Assembly: GCF_019649055.1 (NCBI RefSeq)
Contig: NW_026570236.1
Location: forward strand, 1,178,001-1,242,000
Source: Paramacrobiotus metropolitanus
Taxonomy: Eukaryota > Tardigrada > Eutardigrada > Parachela > Macrobiotidae
Direction of reading: 5' to 3'
Length of the DNA stretch: 64,000 nucleotides
In this document: positions 13,077-23,655 of the stretch, piece after piece
How positions within the stretch are numbered: position 1 is the first letter of the stretch
Layout of the letters: every line of letters begins with the position of its first letter
The notes under the pieces: model-generated
The model's database searches: none
What the model was told of the DNA's origin: nothing
Seen by the model: the letters and a program-made list of their open reading frames with translations, nothing else
Program-made: the position numbers and the translations under genes

Positions 13077-15800
13077 CTTGATATTAACTGGGGTTACTCT
13101 AACTACAGCAGATTTTAGAAAAAGGTTTGGTACAACATAATAATCTTGCGCGGTGCAGAGGTATTTTCAGTATTCTTGTAATGAGAGGTCTGACAAGCAT
13201 AAAGAAGCAACATCGCCTTTTCCTGCTGCATAGCAGCAAGTTGCGTGCACTGTCGGAAATGAAGTCACGCTAATTTCCGACTGGCTATAGGCTATGGCCT
13301 TCCTGCTCAAGTAGTGAAAATTTGATTATTGTACTGAAAGCTGACATTGTGCTATTGAGTTACCTGTCCGCTCAGTCATATGCAGGACTGGCAACACGGG
13401 AAAACGGAAAGCCGGTATGATTATATTTACAGGATCGATTTCATTTCATCTACAGACTGCTATCGCGTCTTATAAAAAAGTGGGACTTCTAAAGATTCCA
13501 CGTAAATAGCGCGAGTTATCATTTTAACTTACATCTTCGCACATGATTTGTTTGCTTTTTGTCTCGAAAGTTTTTACGTTGGCAAACAAAGCAGTTGGTG
13601 AGTCAGATTCACACCTCTTGAGCCAATATACCCATTTTAAGTCGCTATTGATCATGTTCCACTGAACGCAGACTGTAGGTATTTATAACAATTAGTCTCA
13701 ATTGCAATAAGCTTTTTGCCCCGAAATGCAACACTGTTAAAGGTAAAAAACCACAGAAGCGATGAAAAACTGGTCAATGATAGATACTGAAAGGAAAATA
13801 TTGGATCTTACCCGTTAGAACGATTACTCTGTTCAGCCAAAGCAAGTCTGTTCGTATTCAAGAAACTGTTCAAGAAGCCTGACAAAGTATGTGTTATACA
13901 TAATATGATTGACATAATAATTTTTCCACAAGATTGCCGGTTTCCCATTACGTGGCATGCACAAAATATCTGCTAGACCAAGAAGTCATTCAGTTTCTAT
14001 CAGATTTCGAAATATCAAGGAAATAGATCTATATTATGATCGGCCGCCCCGTGGAACGTGGCTAGAAAAAACCGCTAAGCAAATTAAAAAACCGATTTCA
14101 CGATTAAACTCAGCATGTTCCAAAAGGGTCCCACATGCATTTATTTTCCGAAAATATCTTTCCTGAGACCATCGTTCGGATGTCGGTACCGGTACAGACA
14201 CGGTTCAAGGTGACCTTGAAAACTTCTAAAACATTGTTGCGTGGAGCAATTAATATTCCAATACAGAGAGAGTAGTGTAGTAAGTAATAAAAACTGAATT
14301 TTTTAAAAATAGATTTCAGGACTGAAAAGTGCAAATTTCATGAAGTTGTATCACACCGGAAGCCTTTGTAAATTAAAGAGATGTCTGCCGGTGACATTCA
14401 TAGCCGGGGCCGACTTTAGTGGGCTTACCGCATGGGAACTTTTGCTTTCGCGCGTTCTTATGCATAATTACATCGTAAATTTTAAATCGTATAAATTTAC
14501 AAAGGTATATTTTGAAAGCAAAATAGTGGAAATCGTTCTAATTCCGTGAAAACGACCGACATTTACGTACTACCTGCTACTCATAGTTATACGTTTGCTT
14601 GCAAAATTTGGAAAAGATCGATCGGATCGTTTGGATTGGATCTATAATGAGACTTTTGTACCCCTCAATTCTTTTTAAGCATTTTAAAATTTTTGGCACA
14701 TTTTGAAATTTTCGGCACACTTTCGTGCATGAGCAGAAGACGAAAACGCAACGTCTGCTCGATGGAAGCGAGTGGAAAACTGCGACTGTCTGATCAAATT
14801 ACTGTAATCAAAAACTCTCGGTGCATATGGGCAAAATTGCTGACAAGGGACAAGTGAGTGTATGACCACGAAGCACGACCACCAAAACTACCCCTGGAAT
14901 GTTTGCCCATTGTGTGTGTGCAGTACGAGACTACTGATCAGGTCAACTGAATGAACGGAAATTACGAGAACTGGTGTGAACTGTTCCCAGAAATTAAGAC
15001 TATGGGAGAACCGAACCGATACCCCTGCTCACCGCTCAGTGCTTGAGGTGCCAAGTGCACAGAATCACACAAAGGGTCACACTTTCCACTGACCAAACCT
15101 ACACAAGAAACGGGAAGCATGCAACGTAGACCAGATGAGACCAGAACCGTCAACCATCCGTGTCAACGAATTGTTTCAAATGCATTTTCTCGTTTCAGAA
15201 TGAAATATTTATTCTGAAGCGATCGAAATTCAGAGCTATTCAACCCGTAGTCCATACCAATGGACGGAAATTACAGGACCTGCTATTGCGTATGAACGGG
15301 AGACAGTGCGGCATTGCATAGCGTTCTAGTATTATTATTTTTACTATTGTCATCTTCCTGGAGCAGGCAATCCATTCCATGGAATTTCGACAGTGACGTT
15401 ACAGTTGTTAAAATGACAAAGCTTTGTCGGGTCGAAACTTTGCGGCCTGTATTTCTGACCGCGAAGTGCAGTAAATCAAAATTAATAATATACGTTCAAA
15501 TAATATCTGGTACTACTTCATATGTTCGGGGCTGTCCTAGCACGTAATGTAATGCCGAAAGCTCTTTCGACGCTACGCAATCTTCGAAAAAGAAACGCAC
15601 ACAAAAACCATATTGTTAAAAAATGGACGGAAATAAAAGATTCTTTTAAGTTTTTCTTCGCCTCGTTTATATGCTGCGTTCTAAACTTCTAATAAATAAT
15701 TCTTGGACAATATATTAAACATTACTTTTTATATATATGTACATCAATTATTCAAACTTCCGATACAAAAACTATTTTTTAGGGAATCGACTGTAGACCA
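13077..15800. other. Intergenic spacer, no gene recognised
   Basis: It lies upstream of GPCR paralogue 2 and ends at the retrotransposon. Several frames of 60-77 codons are open but lack recognisable motifs. Nothing convincing was seen. Confidence 0.4.
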
Positions 15801-15836
15801 CAAGAGCATCTGAGGCGAAGCCGAAGATGACTCTTG
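15801..15836. repeat. Imperfect hairpin near the 3' end of the DIRS-like element
   Basis: CAAGAG pairs with CTCTTG and inner ATCT with AGAT around a loop, giving a bulged stem. It sits about 180 bp beyond the recombinase stop codon and could belong to the element's 3' end or be chance. Confidence 0.35.
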
Positions 15837-16010
15837 TAAGTAATTAAAACAAGGGTGACAAAGGCCATACGTAGTTAACGACAACGATCGAGAAACGCCG
15901 ACAGGGTGTTGGGGCAACTGGCCAGCCTCAGCCCGGCAGCGGAGTCTCGTGGAAACGTCAGAACATGCACGGCCACCGGAAGGAGCGTTTTTGCGAGCGA
16001 CTGTGCGATG

Positions 16011-17078
16011 CTAACACCTGATGCGTGGCCAGGTGTGCTCCCTGATTCGTGGCCAGGGAGTTGAATCCTGATTCATGGCCAGGATGATGCGTATGCGGCT
16101 ACTTCCGGTGCGGTTCTGTGCGTACCATTGTGCGAGAGAGCTGCGCGAGTGAGGAGGTGCCCCAAACAGAAAGGTACGCGTTGGACAGGGACGGATGTAG
16201 CGCAGAAACGAGGACGATTTCCATCGTCCCCGTGCGCATATCGCTTCGGCCGAAGCGCCACTGGCGGCGGCTGATGTTGCGCCACCGATGCGGAAACAAT
16301 GCGAGGAATAGCGATCTCGGTCTTCTTCCGGTGGAAGAGATATTTTGAGCGCATTGGACAGGTCATTTCTGGTCAAGTAACGGCCGCTGTCGTGGACAAA
16401 GAACGGCAGATTCGGTGGTCGCTGAAGCTGGCGACGCTTTGTGTAGGCAAGGCAAGCTGCGAAGGTTGCCGGCGCCTCACTCGGCGTGAGCGATAGCTTA
16501 ATGCCCTTTCGGCGCTGATCGGTCTTTGACTGCTTCAGCGTTATCTCCAGCGTGTATGTGCTCCAATGGACATCTTGCAATAAAAGAGTCGTGGCAGGGT
16601 CGAAAGAGGTGGGAGATGGTGACGTCAGCTCTGAAACACGCAGGAGAAAATGATGAGATATTGTGAAAGCGGCCCAAAACATTTGTTGGTCGTGAAGGTT
16701 GGGCGTGGCTAAATGCAACCGCTTCGGTAAGCGGCTCAGCAGTGCGGCGGTTACAGGTAGTCGTTGATCTGGCTGCGGAACGTTTAAGCGTCGAGCGCCC
16801 TCAAGGATATGCTTCAGTCTAGGATTAAAGGTGGGATCCGGCATTGCTTGCGACAGATGACGTCTTGCTATAGCTGCTAAGTAGACACTGATGGTCGATG
16901 CTGATGACTTCTGGTTGAATAGGTGGGCGACGTACTCTTCTACGATTTGCTGGCTGGCTGGCCACGGGTTAGCTTTTACGACTCTGCAAAACTGTTCAAA
17001 GCTTCGCTCTCCGTTGGCGTATGCTCTTCGGGTAGCAGGAGCCACTCCGGCGGCGAAGAGGTCGTCTGGGCGGACCAT
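16011..17078 (-). CDS. Tyrosine recombinase of the DIRS-like element
   Basis: 355 aa from the ATG at 17078. An N-terminal SAM-like core-binding region (TRRAYANGERSFEQFC, IVEEYVAHLF) precedes the catalytic domain. All catalytic residues of the family are visible: Arg in FLLRVSEL, Lys in KQSKTDQ, HxxR in SSHCFRIGGA, a final basic/Trp patch GRWKSS and the nucleophile Tyr in FLRYIR. The enzyme would integrate circular cDNA. It overlaps the end of the RNase H frame by about 100 bp. The last 24 codons run through three similar hairpin repeats and spell a WPRIR repetition, which looks like read-through into a non-coding structure rather than protein domain. Confidence 0.88.
   Translation of the reverse strand: MVRPDDLFAAGVAPATRRAYANGERSFEQFCRVVKANPWPASQQIVEEYVAHLFNQKSSASTISVYLAAIARRHLSQAMPDPTFNPRLKHILEGARRLNVPQPDQRLPVTAALLSRLPKRLHLATPNLHDQQMFWAAFTISHHFLLRVSELTSPSPTSFDPATTLLLQDVHWSTYTLEITLKQSKTDQRRKGIKLSLTPSEAPATFAACLAYTKRRQLQRPPNLPFFVHDSGRYLTRNDLSNALKISLPPEEDRDRYSSHCFRIGGATSAAASGASAEAICARGRWKSSSFLRYIRPCPTRTFLFGAPPHSRSSLAQWYAQNRTGSSRIRIILAMNQDSTPWPRIREHTWPRIRC
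16015..16085. repeat. Three covarying hairpin repeats
   Basis: Three units share a 9-nt loop core (atgcgtggc, attcgtggc, attcatggc). Their stems are CACCTG/CAGGTG (16015-16035), TCCCTG/CAGGGA (16039-16059) and ATCCTG/CAGGAT (16065-16085). The inner CCTG/CAGG pairs are constant; the outer two to three bases differ between units but stay complementary. They overlap the C-terminus and stop codon of the recombinase ORF, at the 3' end of the element. Confidence 0.8.
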
Positions 17079-17629
17079 ACAATCGGGGGTTCTTTTCCGA
17101 TCAGGAACGGCTGCAGCCGTGAGAGCAGGTCCGGTGGTTCGATCCCAACACTGCTTGCCGAGGCGAGGAGTTGTTGGAAACGTTGCGTCTGAAAACGGGA
17201 CAATGCGTCAGCGATGCTATTGTCGGTTCCTGCAATGTGCACTATTTTCACGACAAAATTGCTCTGTGCGGTGACAAAATGCATTCGGCGAATCATTTCC
17301 ATTATGCCTGGGTTCCGACAACAACCGGCTGACCACGACTGAACTGTGCCGGTATTGTCACTATGAAACATTACTCTTTTACATCGAAGCTTACCACCCC
17401 ATACGACGCACGCTACATATATTGGGTACATTTCCAGGAATGTGATGGGTGGCTTTAACTGGACTAACCACTCTGGCCACGTTCCCTGAAACCATTCGTT
17501 ACCAAACACCCCGCCGTAACCGATCAAGCCGGCTGCATCTGTGAATAGGTGCAGCGTGCTTGCCGGTAGCCATTCTGGCTGCACAAGGCAGTAGTTCCAT
17601 TCCATGCCGGCAAGAATTCCTGCCACCAT
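16976..17629 (-). CDS. RNase H domain of the DIRS-like element
   Basis: This frame carries a complete RNase H fold: Asp in LFTDAAG, Glu in FLEMYPI, Asp in FHSDNTG and the final Asp in SIADALSR. It removes RNA from the RNA:cDNA hybrid. It normally continues the reverse transcriptase ORF, but here the two are in different frames that overlap at 17524-17629, so joining them needs a shift near 17590-17610. The listed start is only the first Met of the frame, not a likely initiation codon. Confidence 0.82.
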   Translation of the reverse strand: MVAGILAGMEWNYCLVQPEWLPASTLHLFTDAAGLIGYGGVFGNEWFQGTWPEWLVQLKPPITFLEMYPIYVACVVWGGKLRCKRVMFHSDNTGTVQSWSAGCCRNPGIMEMIRRMHFVTAQSNFVVKIVHIAGTDNSIADALSRFQTQRFQQLLASASSVGIEPPDLLSRLQPFLIGKEPPIVWSAQTTSSPPEWLLLPEEHTPTESEALNSFAES

Positions 17630-18891
17630 GCAATGTCCCTTCGAAAACCATCGTTCAGTGTGATGTTGTAGTAAAGTCTACTGACTTTGCAACTGATATC
17701 AATCATTCGCCTCAGAAATATTCGGCTAGCTGGGATGCATTTGGTTACAAAAGATAGCTTGCCTACCAGACTGAGTAGCTCTCGCTTCGTACACTGCTTT
17801 CGCCCTGAGAAGCTGTTTAAAAGTAATGTCAGTTCTTTCATCCGCTCCGCTGATACCGACAACGTGAAGTTTACGCTATCGATAACTATACCGAGAAACT
17901 CGATAACCGTTGTCGGGCTGACTAATTTCTGCTCGTTAACGGGTACGCCAAGGTATTTGCAGACAGACAACATCTGATTCACTACCCTGCCGCATTCTGG
18001 GCTGTCTGGTGCGCCGCATGCGAAGTAATCGTCTAGAAAATGTAGTAAAGAGTCTTTACCTGTACATTTTTTAAAGACCCATTCGAGTATGCCGGCGAAT
18101 TTATCAAACAAGAACGGGCCCGACCTCAAACCGAACGACACTACAACGTCGAAGTAAAATGCGCCATCCCAGTAGTATCCCAGTAGATGCCAGTCTGCGG
18201 ACCGAACTGGCAAATTTCGGAAAGCAGATTCTATATCGACTTTTGCCATAAGTGACCCTCTACCTTGTTTCATCACCATCTTAACCGCGTCGTCTACGCC
18301 AACGTAGATTAACGAGTACTTATCTTTTGATATGCCGTCGTTGACGCTGCATCCGAAAGGTTGCGATAAATCCATGGTGACGCGGTGTCCTGACGGCTTC
18401 TTTGGGCGCAAACCAAGAGCATTGGTGACGAAATGCGGATGTGGCTCGGTAACGAAAGGACCCATTGTGTGTTTCGCGAGAATCTCTTTGCCGATCATCG
18501 AAGTAATGACCGCAGGGTCGTTGAGTGCTGAACGCGCGTTTCTGGTAAAGCGACGGAATTGAGGGCCCTCGTAACCCACGCTGAAACCGAACCTAAAGCC
18601 CTGCAATATAAAGCAAACAGCATCACGATCAATGTGCTCTACCAGTAGTTCCGCAAGCCTATCGACGGAGACTGGCGTGGCCACTTCCGGGTTTGGACGT
18701 GTGACCATTGGGAGAATTGTGCTGCACTGAATCGTGCTCGTGGATGGTGTGGTTGGGGGATCGGCATGCTCCACAGTGGTGCGTGAATCGGCAGCTGGAT
18801 CCTTTCGTGCATTTCCCGTTATTCCAGTTCCTGCACAGGTCTGGCGGGATGTGTCGAAAGGGCTGTTCCGCCGTAGCGTTCTTGAGACCAT
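17524..18891 (-). CDS. Reverse transcriptase of the DIRS-like element
   Basis: Polymerase motifs are in order: KVDIESAFRNLPV (motif A Asp), SFGLRSGPFLFDKF (motif B), LLHFLDDYFACG (catalytic DD in the LDDY form usual in DIRS-type enzymes), then the primer-grip region IEFLGIVID. Upstream it overlaps the gag-like frame by about 230 bp in a different frame. Downstream the frame leaves homology after WWQEFLPAWNG and ends, while the RNase H continues in another frame. Confidence 0.87.
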   Translation of the reverse strand: MVSRTLRRNSPFDTSRQTCAGTGITGNARKDPAADSRTTVEHADPPTTPSTSTIQCSTILPMVTRPNPEVATPVSVDRLAELLVEHIDRDAVCFILQGFRFGFSVGYEGPQFRRFTRNARSALNDPAVITSMIGKEILAKHTMGPFVTEPHPHFVTNALGLRPKKPSGHRVTMDLSQPFGCSVNDGISKDKYSLIYVGVDDAVKMVMKQGRGSLMAKVDIESAFRNLPVRSADWHLLGYYWDGAFYFDVVVSFGLRSGPFLFDKFAGILEWVFKKCTGKDSLLHFLDDYFACGAPDSPECGRVVNQMLSVCKYLGVPVNEQKLVSPTTVIEFLGIVIDSVNFTLSVSAERMKELTLLLNSFSGRKQCTKRELLSLVGKLSFVTKCIPASRIFLRRMIDISCKVSRLYYNITLNDGFRRDIAWWQEFLPAWNGTTALCSQNGYRQARCTYSQMQPA

Positions 18892-19567
18892 GTGCAGACA
18901 ACTGGAACTTCTTGGGACATGCTTGTTCCGGGTGGTCCGGAGATTGGCATGCCCGACACAGCGGCAGGTAAGCTTGATTCGGCAGACGGGCGACGCAGCG
19001 ATCGAGCAGGTTGCGATCTAACAGGCTCCACTGATCAGGACTGGTGTCGCGGGTGCGGCTGGCGCGGAACGTTTTGTCATACTCTAACCATACGACTGGC
19101 GCGTAAATACCGGCTAAATCGGTTATAATGGCCTGATAATTATTCAGCGGATGCTCTAACGCCGGATGGTAGTAGCCGCGTACTCGTCGGAACACCATGA
19201 ATGCTTCCGTCCATTGCGTAAACGAAGTAATCGTGACCTTTCTTGGTTTAGAATCTGACAGAACGTAGCTACCGTCTCTAATCTCAATTTTCGCTTCGCC
19301 GTGGATTGGCGACATTATGCTGTTCGCTCTGAGCAACTTGTCTAAATCTACGTTGACAGTAAGATCGTAGAGTTCTTCCAAGCATTTTTCATTTACAAAT
19401 GGAAACCCTGCCGGTAGCGGCGGTGCCTTCTTACTGTTAGGGGATCCACTGTTTGATGATGATGCCGGCTGGTTGTCGTTCATTCGCTGGGTGAGCTGGT
19501 TGATCTGGTTCATCATCAGCTGAAGAATCATGTTGGTCTCCGATGGCTGAACAATAGGCGGCGGCAC
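18659..19567 (-). CDS. Gag-like ORF of the DIRS-like element
   Basis: The frame is open upstream beyond 19567 (to about 19825) but without an obvious ATG, so the start is unknown; the first ATG in frame begins MILQLMMNQINQ. The C-terminal half has cysteine/histidine clusters: LCRACQSPDHPEQAC, a CCCH finger CRNWNNGKCTKGSSCRFTH and HCGACRSPNH, suiting nucleic acid binding. The middle has a WLEYDKTFR segment seen in capsid-like proteins of this element class. Role: packaging of element RNA. Confidence 0.7.
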   Translation of the reverse strand: MPPPIVQPSETNMILQLMMNQINQLTQRMNDNQPASSSNSGSPNSKKAPPLPAGFPFVNEKCLEELYDLTVNVDLDKLLRANSIMSPIHGEAKIEIRDGSYVLSDSKPRKVTITSFTQWTEAFMVFRRVRGYYHPALEHPLNNYQAIITDLAGIYAPVVWLEYDKTFRASRTRDTSPDQWSLLDRNLLDRCVARLPNQAYLPLCRACQSPDHPEQACPKKFQLSAHGLKNATAEQPFRHIPPDLCRNWNNGKCTKGSSCRFTHHCGACRSPNHTIHEHDSVQHNSPNGHTSKPGSGHASLRR

Positions 19568-19911
19568 TGTTTCGAGGGGGATGACATCCGGCTCCGCGAC
19601 GTGTCCACTGGAAGCCGACTTCTTCTGCGCCTGCAGCAGCTGCAGGTTTCGCTGGGCTTGAGCGATCTGCTCGTCGATGTTGCTGATGGCCTGCGCTGAG
19701 CAACCACTCGCAACTGGTGCGATCTCTGGTGCTGCGGCGGGGTTGCGACGAGAACTTGCACCGGCGCGGGTCGTACGTTTCCCTGGCGGCTCCCGGGCTC
19801 CGGACGGTCTCTTCCTTCCCGGCCCCGCGTCCTGTCATTTCCACGCGAGTGAGCTGATCTCAGTAAAACCTTATTATTAAAATTGATCTGAATATTATTA
19901 TTAAACTCCAA

Positions 19912-20639
19912 AAGATCTTAAATTCGTAAAGGTCACATGCAACGCTAGTCGCAATACAATTTCCACTTGTATAATTCGCTGCGCATCACGAAACTAAAAT
20001 GACAAGGTAACATCAAGAAATTCAATGCAAACTAAAAATCGGGCCAACTCTATCCGGATCCGTGGCAAGCGGGCTGGTGGTACGAGATAGGAGCAGGCAG
20101 GTAGTACGCTGGCGAGCATAATGAATTCGGCGAAGTCCGATGAGGATATGATTGTCCAGCAGGTCAAATTGAAGGATGCTGATTTCCACTATTCATCGCT
20201 GTTCTAAATAAACGAGAAATTATGTCTGGCCGGCGTTTCTCTCACCGCGTTAAACCAAGTTAGCGTGACCACGCTAACTTCCATTACTGCAAATCAGAAG
20301 AAAGGTAATGCCGCAAACAATCTTGGTAACGCCGAGATGCCACTGGCATGTATTGTAGCACGCGCTTCTGTTGGCCCAACAGCCCAATTAACAGTGTACA
20401 GAGTACTCCGTACATGACTACCCGCTCGGTGAACTGAGATTCACGCGCAATACATCAGCTTAAGGTTATCTCACGAGCGAGTGACCAATTTATTGTCCTT
20501 TCTGCTGCTGATAACATATGGTTTGTGACTTTCGGTTTTGGAGTAATCAAATGCCATTATTGTCGTTTCGTTTTGTTAATTTTTTTGCTAACGTAGTGTA
20601 TATACGTAGCATAAATAATCAACACTGCAGCATTGTAGC
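19912..20639. other. Spacer with a near-perfect palindrome
   Basis: Left flank of the retroelement and 3' flank of GPCR paralogue 3. At 20257-20280, AAGTTAGCGTG and CACGCTAACTT form an 11-bp stem with a two-base loop. Part of this stretch may be the element's 5' terminal region; its boundary is not visible. Confidence 0.45.
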
Positions 20640-22182
20640 TCATTTGGACAAGGAAGAAGGTTTTCTACAGAAAAACAAACCTAGCACCGTGCTACCTAGA
20701 GGCCTAATCGCAATACAGATAAAAATTGGATCCAACAACGAATTAGTGTAGTACAGCAGAGACCCAACAACAAACAGCGTACTATTACCATAGTTCACAA
20801 AGTCCTTAACAGTAAAGAACGTCATAATGGGCGTCCAGCAGAAGATGACCCCTAATACGAGATACGTTAAAACGGCTAAACTCTGTGAATGTCGTCTATT
20901 AACGAGATCTTTCCTGCTGGTTTTGCTGTCTTTTTGCTTCTGAATGTTTTCAGCTGGAATTTCTTCGTTAGTCTCACCCTTGCCAATATCGGGTGCATCT
21001 TCATTTCCGATCATAACTGCGCATTGCAACATGAGATCAGTGTTATTATAAAAACTAATGAACGGAATGCGCTCATGACTCACCGGACGTTCCGGCAGGA
21101 CCACATGTTGGTTGGCTCGTTTGCCGGCTGTACGGAGTTGATGTTGCAGGCATTTCTACCTTCGAATCTCGGCTGCTTCCGCGCGGTTGGATAAATTTCC
21201 GTCTCTGGCGAATCTTCCACCAAATAAACGGATACGTCACCTGTACAGATATAACGGAAATATTCTTAGATATTTGTAGAGTAGGCGCTTTAGCTGTCTC
21301 TAAAGATTAAATTTCCAAAAAGATTTCGATACGGACTGTTTTCAAAGAATATACTGTAACTTGGAAAAAATCTAATAATCTTTATATAAAATCAAATTAA
21401 TCATCTACAGCTACTAACGATTGAAGAAACCTGTTGCGTAAGACTTACGCCAATGGCCCTTAAAATCGGATATTGCAAAGATAAGAACGTTCGTTTTGAC
21501 CTTTTTGGTTTTCAAGTTAACAGAAAAGGTTTGCTGTCTGAGTACTGACCACTATAATTAAAAGCGTAGAGTTATATAGGCACATCTGAGTGGTGATCGC
21601 CCACGTGGGTTGCGCTGTCGTATTGACGAAACATGTCCCATCGTCTCTTCGAAGACTAACCGCATCCGGCACCAGTCCAGGCAACAACCAAATATGTATA
21701 TAAATCCACATCCCAATGCACAACCATACAGCCAGTGTCCTAGTGTGATGGTAGCGGTATGTAATCGGCCAGAATAACGCCCATATCCGGTTCAGACTGA
21801 TGAGTGCATGAGTGTTCCGCACAGCCGCCGCAAATACCCATTTGGCGTACAGGCTAAACGTACACGCTGCCGGTCCTAACGTCCATACCGGATGGAATGC
21901 ACTGACAATGGTAAACGGTATGTCGAATAACGCTTGCAGAATGTCGGACACGATGAGCGATATAAGGTAGCAGTTGAAGGATGTAAGCAGCAGGCGGTTG
22001 ACAACGAACGCCGATAAGACGACAATGTTGCATGCTGTTGTCGCAATGGATAGTAGGACTAATATATACGGTAAGACAGTTAAAAAGCTACCTGTAGTGC
22101 TAAGGCTTTTATTTGCTGCTGGGAAGAAGGAATAATTTCCCACGAACTCGGTCAAGTTTTTCGTTCCGTTGAATTTATACAT
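20640..22182 (-). CDS. Orphan class A GPCR, paralogue 3
   Basis: Exons 22182-21550, 21240-21084 and 21016-20640 give 388 aa. The N-terminus has NGT, NLT, NYS and NKS sites. Conserved positions: Asp2.50 (LIVSDILQ), helix 3 Cys (ACTFSLYAKW), SLNRIWALFWPI instead of DRY, helix 4 WLCIGMWIYIHIW, ECL2 DGTCFVNTTAQPTW, VTYPFIWWKIRQRRK after the phase 0 intron, GVIFCWTPIMTFF, TNSLLDPIFIC. The 67-bp loop 3 intron (21017-21083) would shift the frame if retained, so splicing is required. The last exon has the same length (377 nt) as that of paralogue 2. Confidence 0.88.
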
Positions 22183-22702
22183 TACGGGAGATCGGCAGTG
22201 AGAAAGATAAAGTTTTAGTAAAGAACATTTTGTCTATAAGAAGGCGTGCTGAAGCTGACTATAGCGTGATGTCGTCAGCGGGAAATCGAAAAGCTTAATA
22301 AGAGCTACGTTGTCGGTCTTCCCTGATCATTACAGAAAATTTAATTACAGTCGCACGTTATGAAATCGAAAAGCCTGGAGCAGGTCTGGCAATGAAAAGG
22401 CTAATTTGGACCGTTATAGTTTTATACATAGCTACGTAAAAGGTGTGTGCGGTTACGAGAAACGCAGAATTAGTGGTATATTATTATGACGCGGGAGGAG
22501 ATGCTGCACGTGCTTTGGATAAATTGGATGTGAAAATAACTGCCGAGAAGTAATGACAATCAGCAAAAATACGAGGTAATTGAACACTGCACCATATGTT
22601 ACCGGTCAGATCCATAGACTCGGACACCGTTCAATTTGAACGTTGTGAAGAGTTACAGTTACTGCAATGACAGAAAATAATGACAGAAATTCCCAGTTAG
22701 TA
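22183..22702. other. Upstream region of GPCR paralogue 3
   Basis: No gene was recognised. It presumably holds the promoter of the minus-strand receptor. It ends at the TA dinucleotide flanking the transposon to the right. Confidence 0.4.
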
Positions 22703-23655
22703 CCGGGTGGCCGAACAAAATGGCCCTCTCCGTTTTTCGTGCGCCCCTCGCAAACTACTTGACTGTAAACAGCTTAGGCTTGTTAGATAGACAATTTTAA
22801 AAACTACTAAAACCAATAAAACGTTTTTTTTGAAAAATTGAGATTACCTCGTTAACTATGGCGCCAATTAAAATTTTGTCGAAATTTTTAGTGTCCCAGC
22901 TCTCAAAGTTAAAAATTTCGTCTCGCTTCGTTTCCGTGAGTAATATTTTAATTTTTTAAATTGTTTTATCTCGAAAAGGACCTAATCTTACAGTGGGAAA
23001 AAAACTGTTGGACATGTGCATGGGGTGGATAAACTATGCGCTAAACAAACTTTTGACTTTTCTAAAAAAATTCAAGTTTTTTACTTTGCTTTTTTAGGTA
23101 TTTTAGTAACAATTTTTTTGTTCATGACAGGGTGCAACAAAAGCACCGGTTCAACTGACAATTGTAGATGGGTGGTTGCCCTTTCAAACACGGGTTTGAA
23201 CCAGGACTGCTTTCGAACCGATGGTGTAAAAACTGTTTTCGAAAAATATGCTACCCCGTTTCATGAGGATTAAATGTAGGGAGTATCAATCTTTCGCTCC
23301 TTAGCCACACAGGGTCACCAGCGACATTCTGGTTTTTACCGTAAAAAAAAACAGGAACAATTTTTCTTTCCGAAACAGTAAGGTGATAAACAGTAATGGG
23401 CTTAGTTGAATATCTTCAATTTTAATTCGAAAGTAGGAAAATTTGAATTTTGGTTTCCAGGACAGTATCCAACTCTGCCAGTTTTTCAAAAATAATTCAG
23501 AAAAAAACCAAATTGTTTTACCCTAATGGTTTGACATAATTTTTATGTGCTACAGACATTGCTCTTTCGAGTAAAACTAATGTCATCTCAGTCGAGCACT
23601 GGACAGACCCAGGGCACCTCAATGAAACATAGGGCCATTTTGTTCAGCCACCCGG
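22703..23655. mobile_element. Tc1/mariner-like non-autonomous element (953 bp)
   Basis: Terminal inverted repeats of at least 25 bp: the left end reads CCGGGTGGCCGAACAAAATG and the right end is its complement with one mismatch. Both ends are flanked by TA (22701-22702 and 23656-23657), the target duplication of the Tc1/mariner superfamily. No transposase ORF with a DDE/D pattern was found inside, so it would depend on an enzyme in trans. Confidence 0.8.

Larger units (their letters stand above)
16011..19911 (-). mobile_element. DIRS-superfamily (tyrosine-recombinase) retrotransposon
   Basis: Gag-like, reverse transcriptase, RNase H and tyrosine recombinase domains lie in that order on the minus strand, which defines the YR retrotransposons (DIRS, PAT, Ngaro groups). 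No adenine methyltransferase domain (seen in DIRS-1-type elements) and no integrase were found. The limits given are those of the coding region; real ends lie outside, perhaps near 15880 and 20240, where an 11-bp inverted match (GAGAAACGCCG and CGGCGTTTCTC) occurs. Insertion between GPCR paralogues 2 and 3 does not interrupt a gene. Its base composition is more GC-rich than its surroundings. Confidence 0.85.

Noticed and set aside
13465-13475. TATAAAA word as a promoter for GPCR paralogue 2
   Set aside because: It is on the plus strand while the gene is on the minus strand.
15889-20241. GAGAAACGCCG / CGGCGTTTCTC as terminal inverted repeats of the DIRS-like element
   Set aside because: Only 11 bp match and the sequence diverges around it; mentioned as a weak hint, not called.
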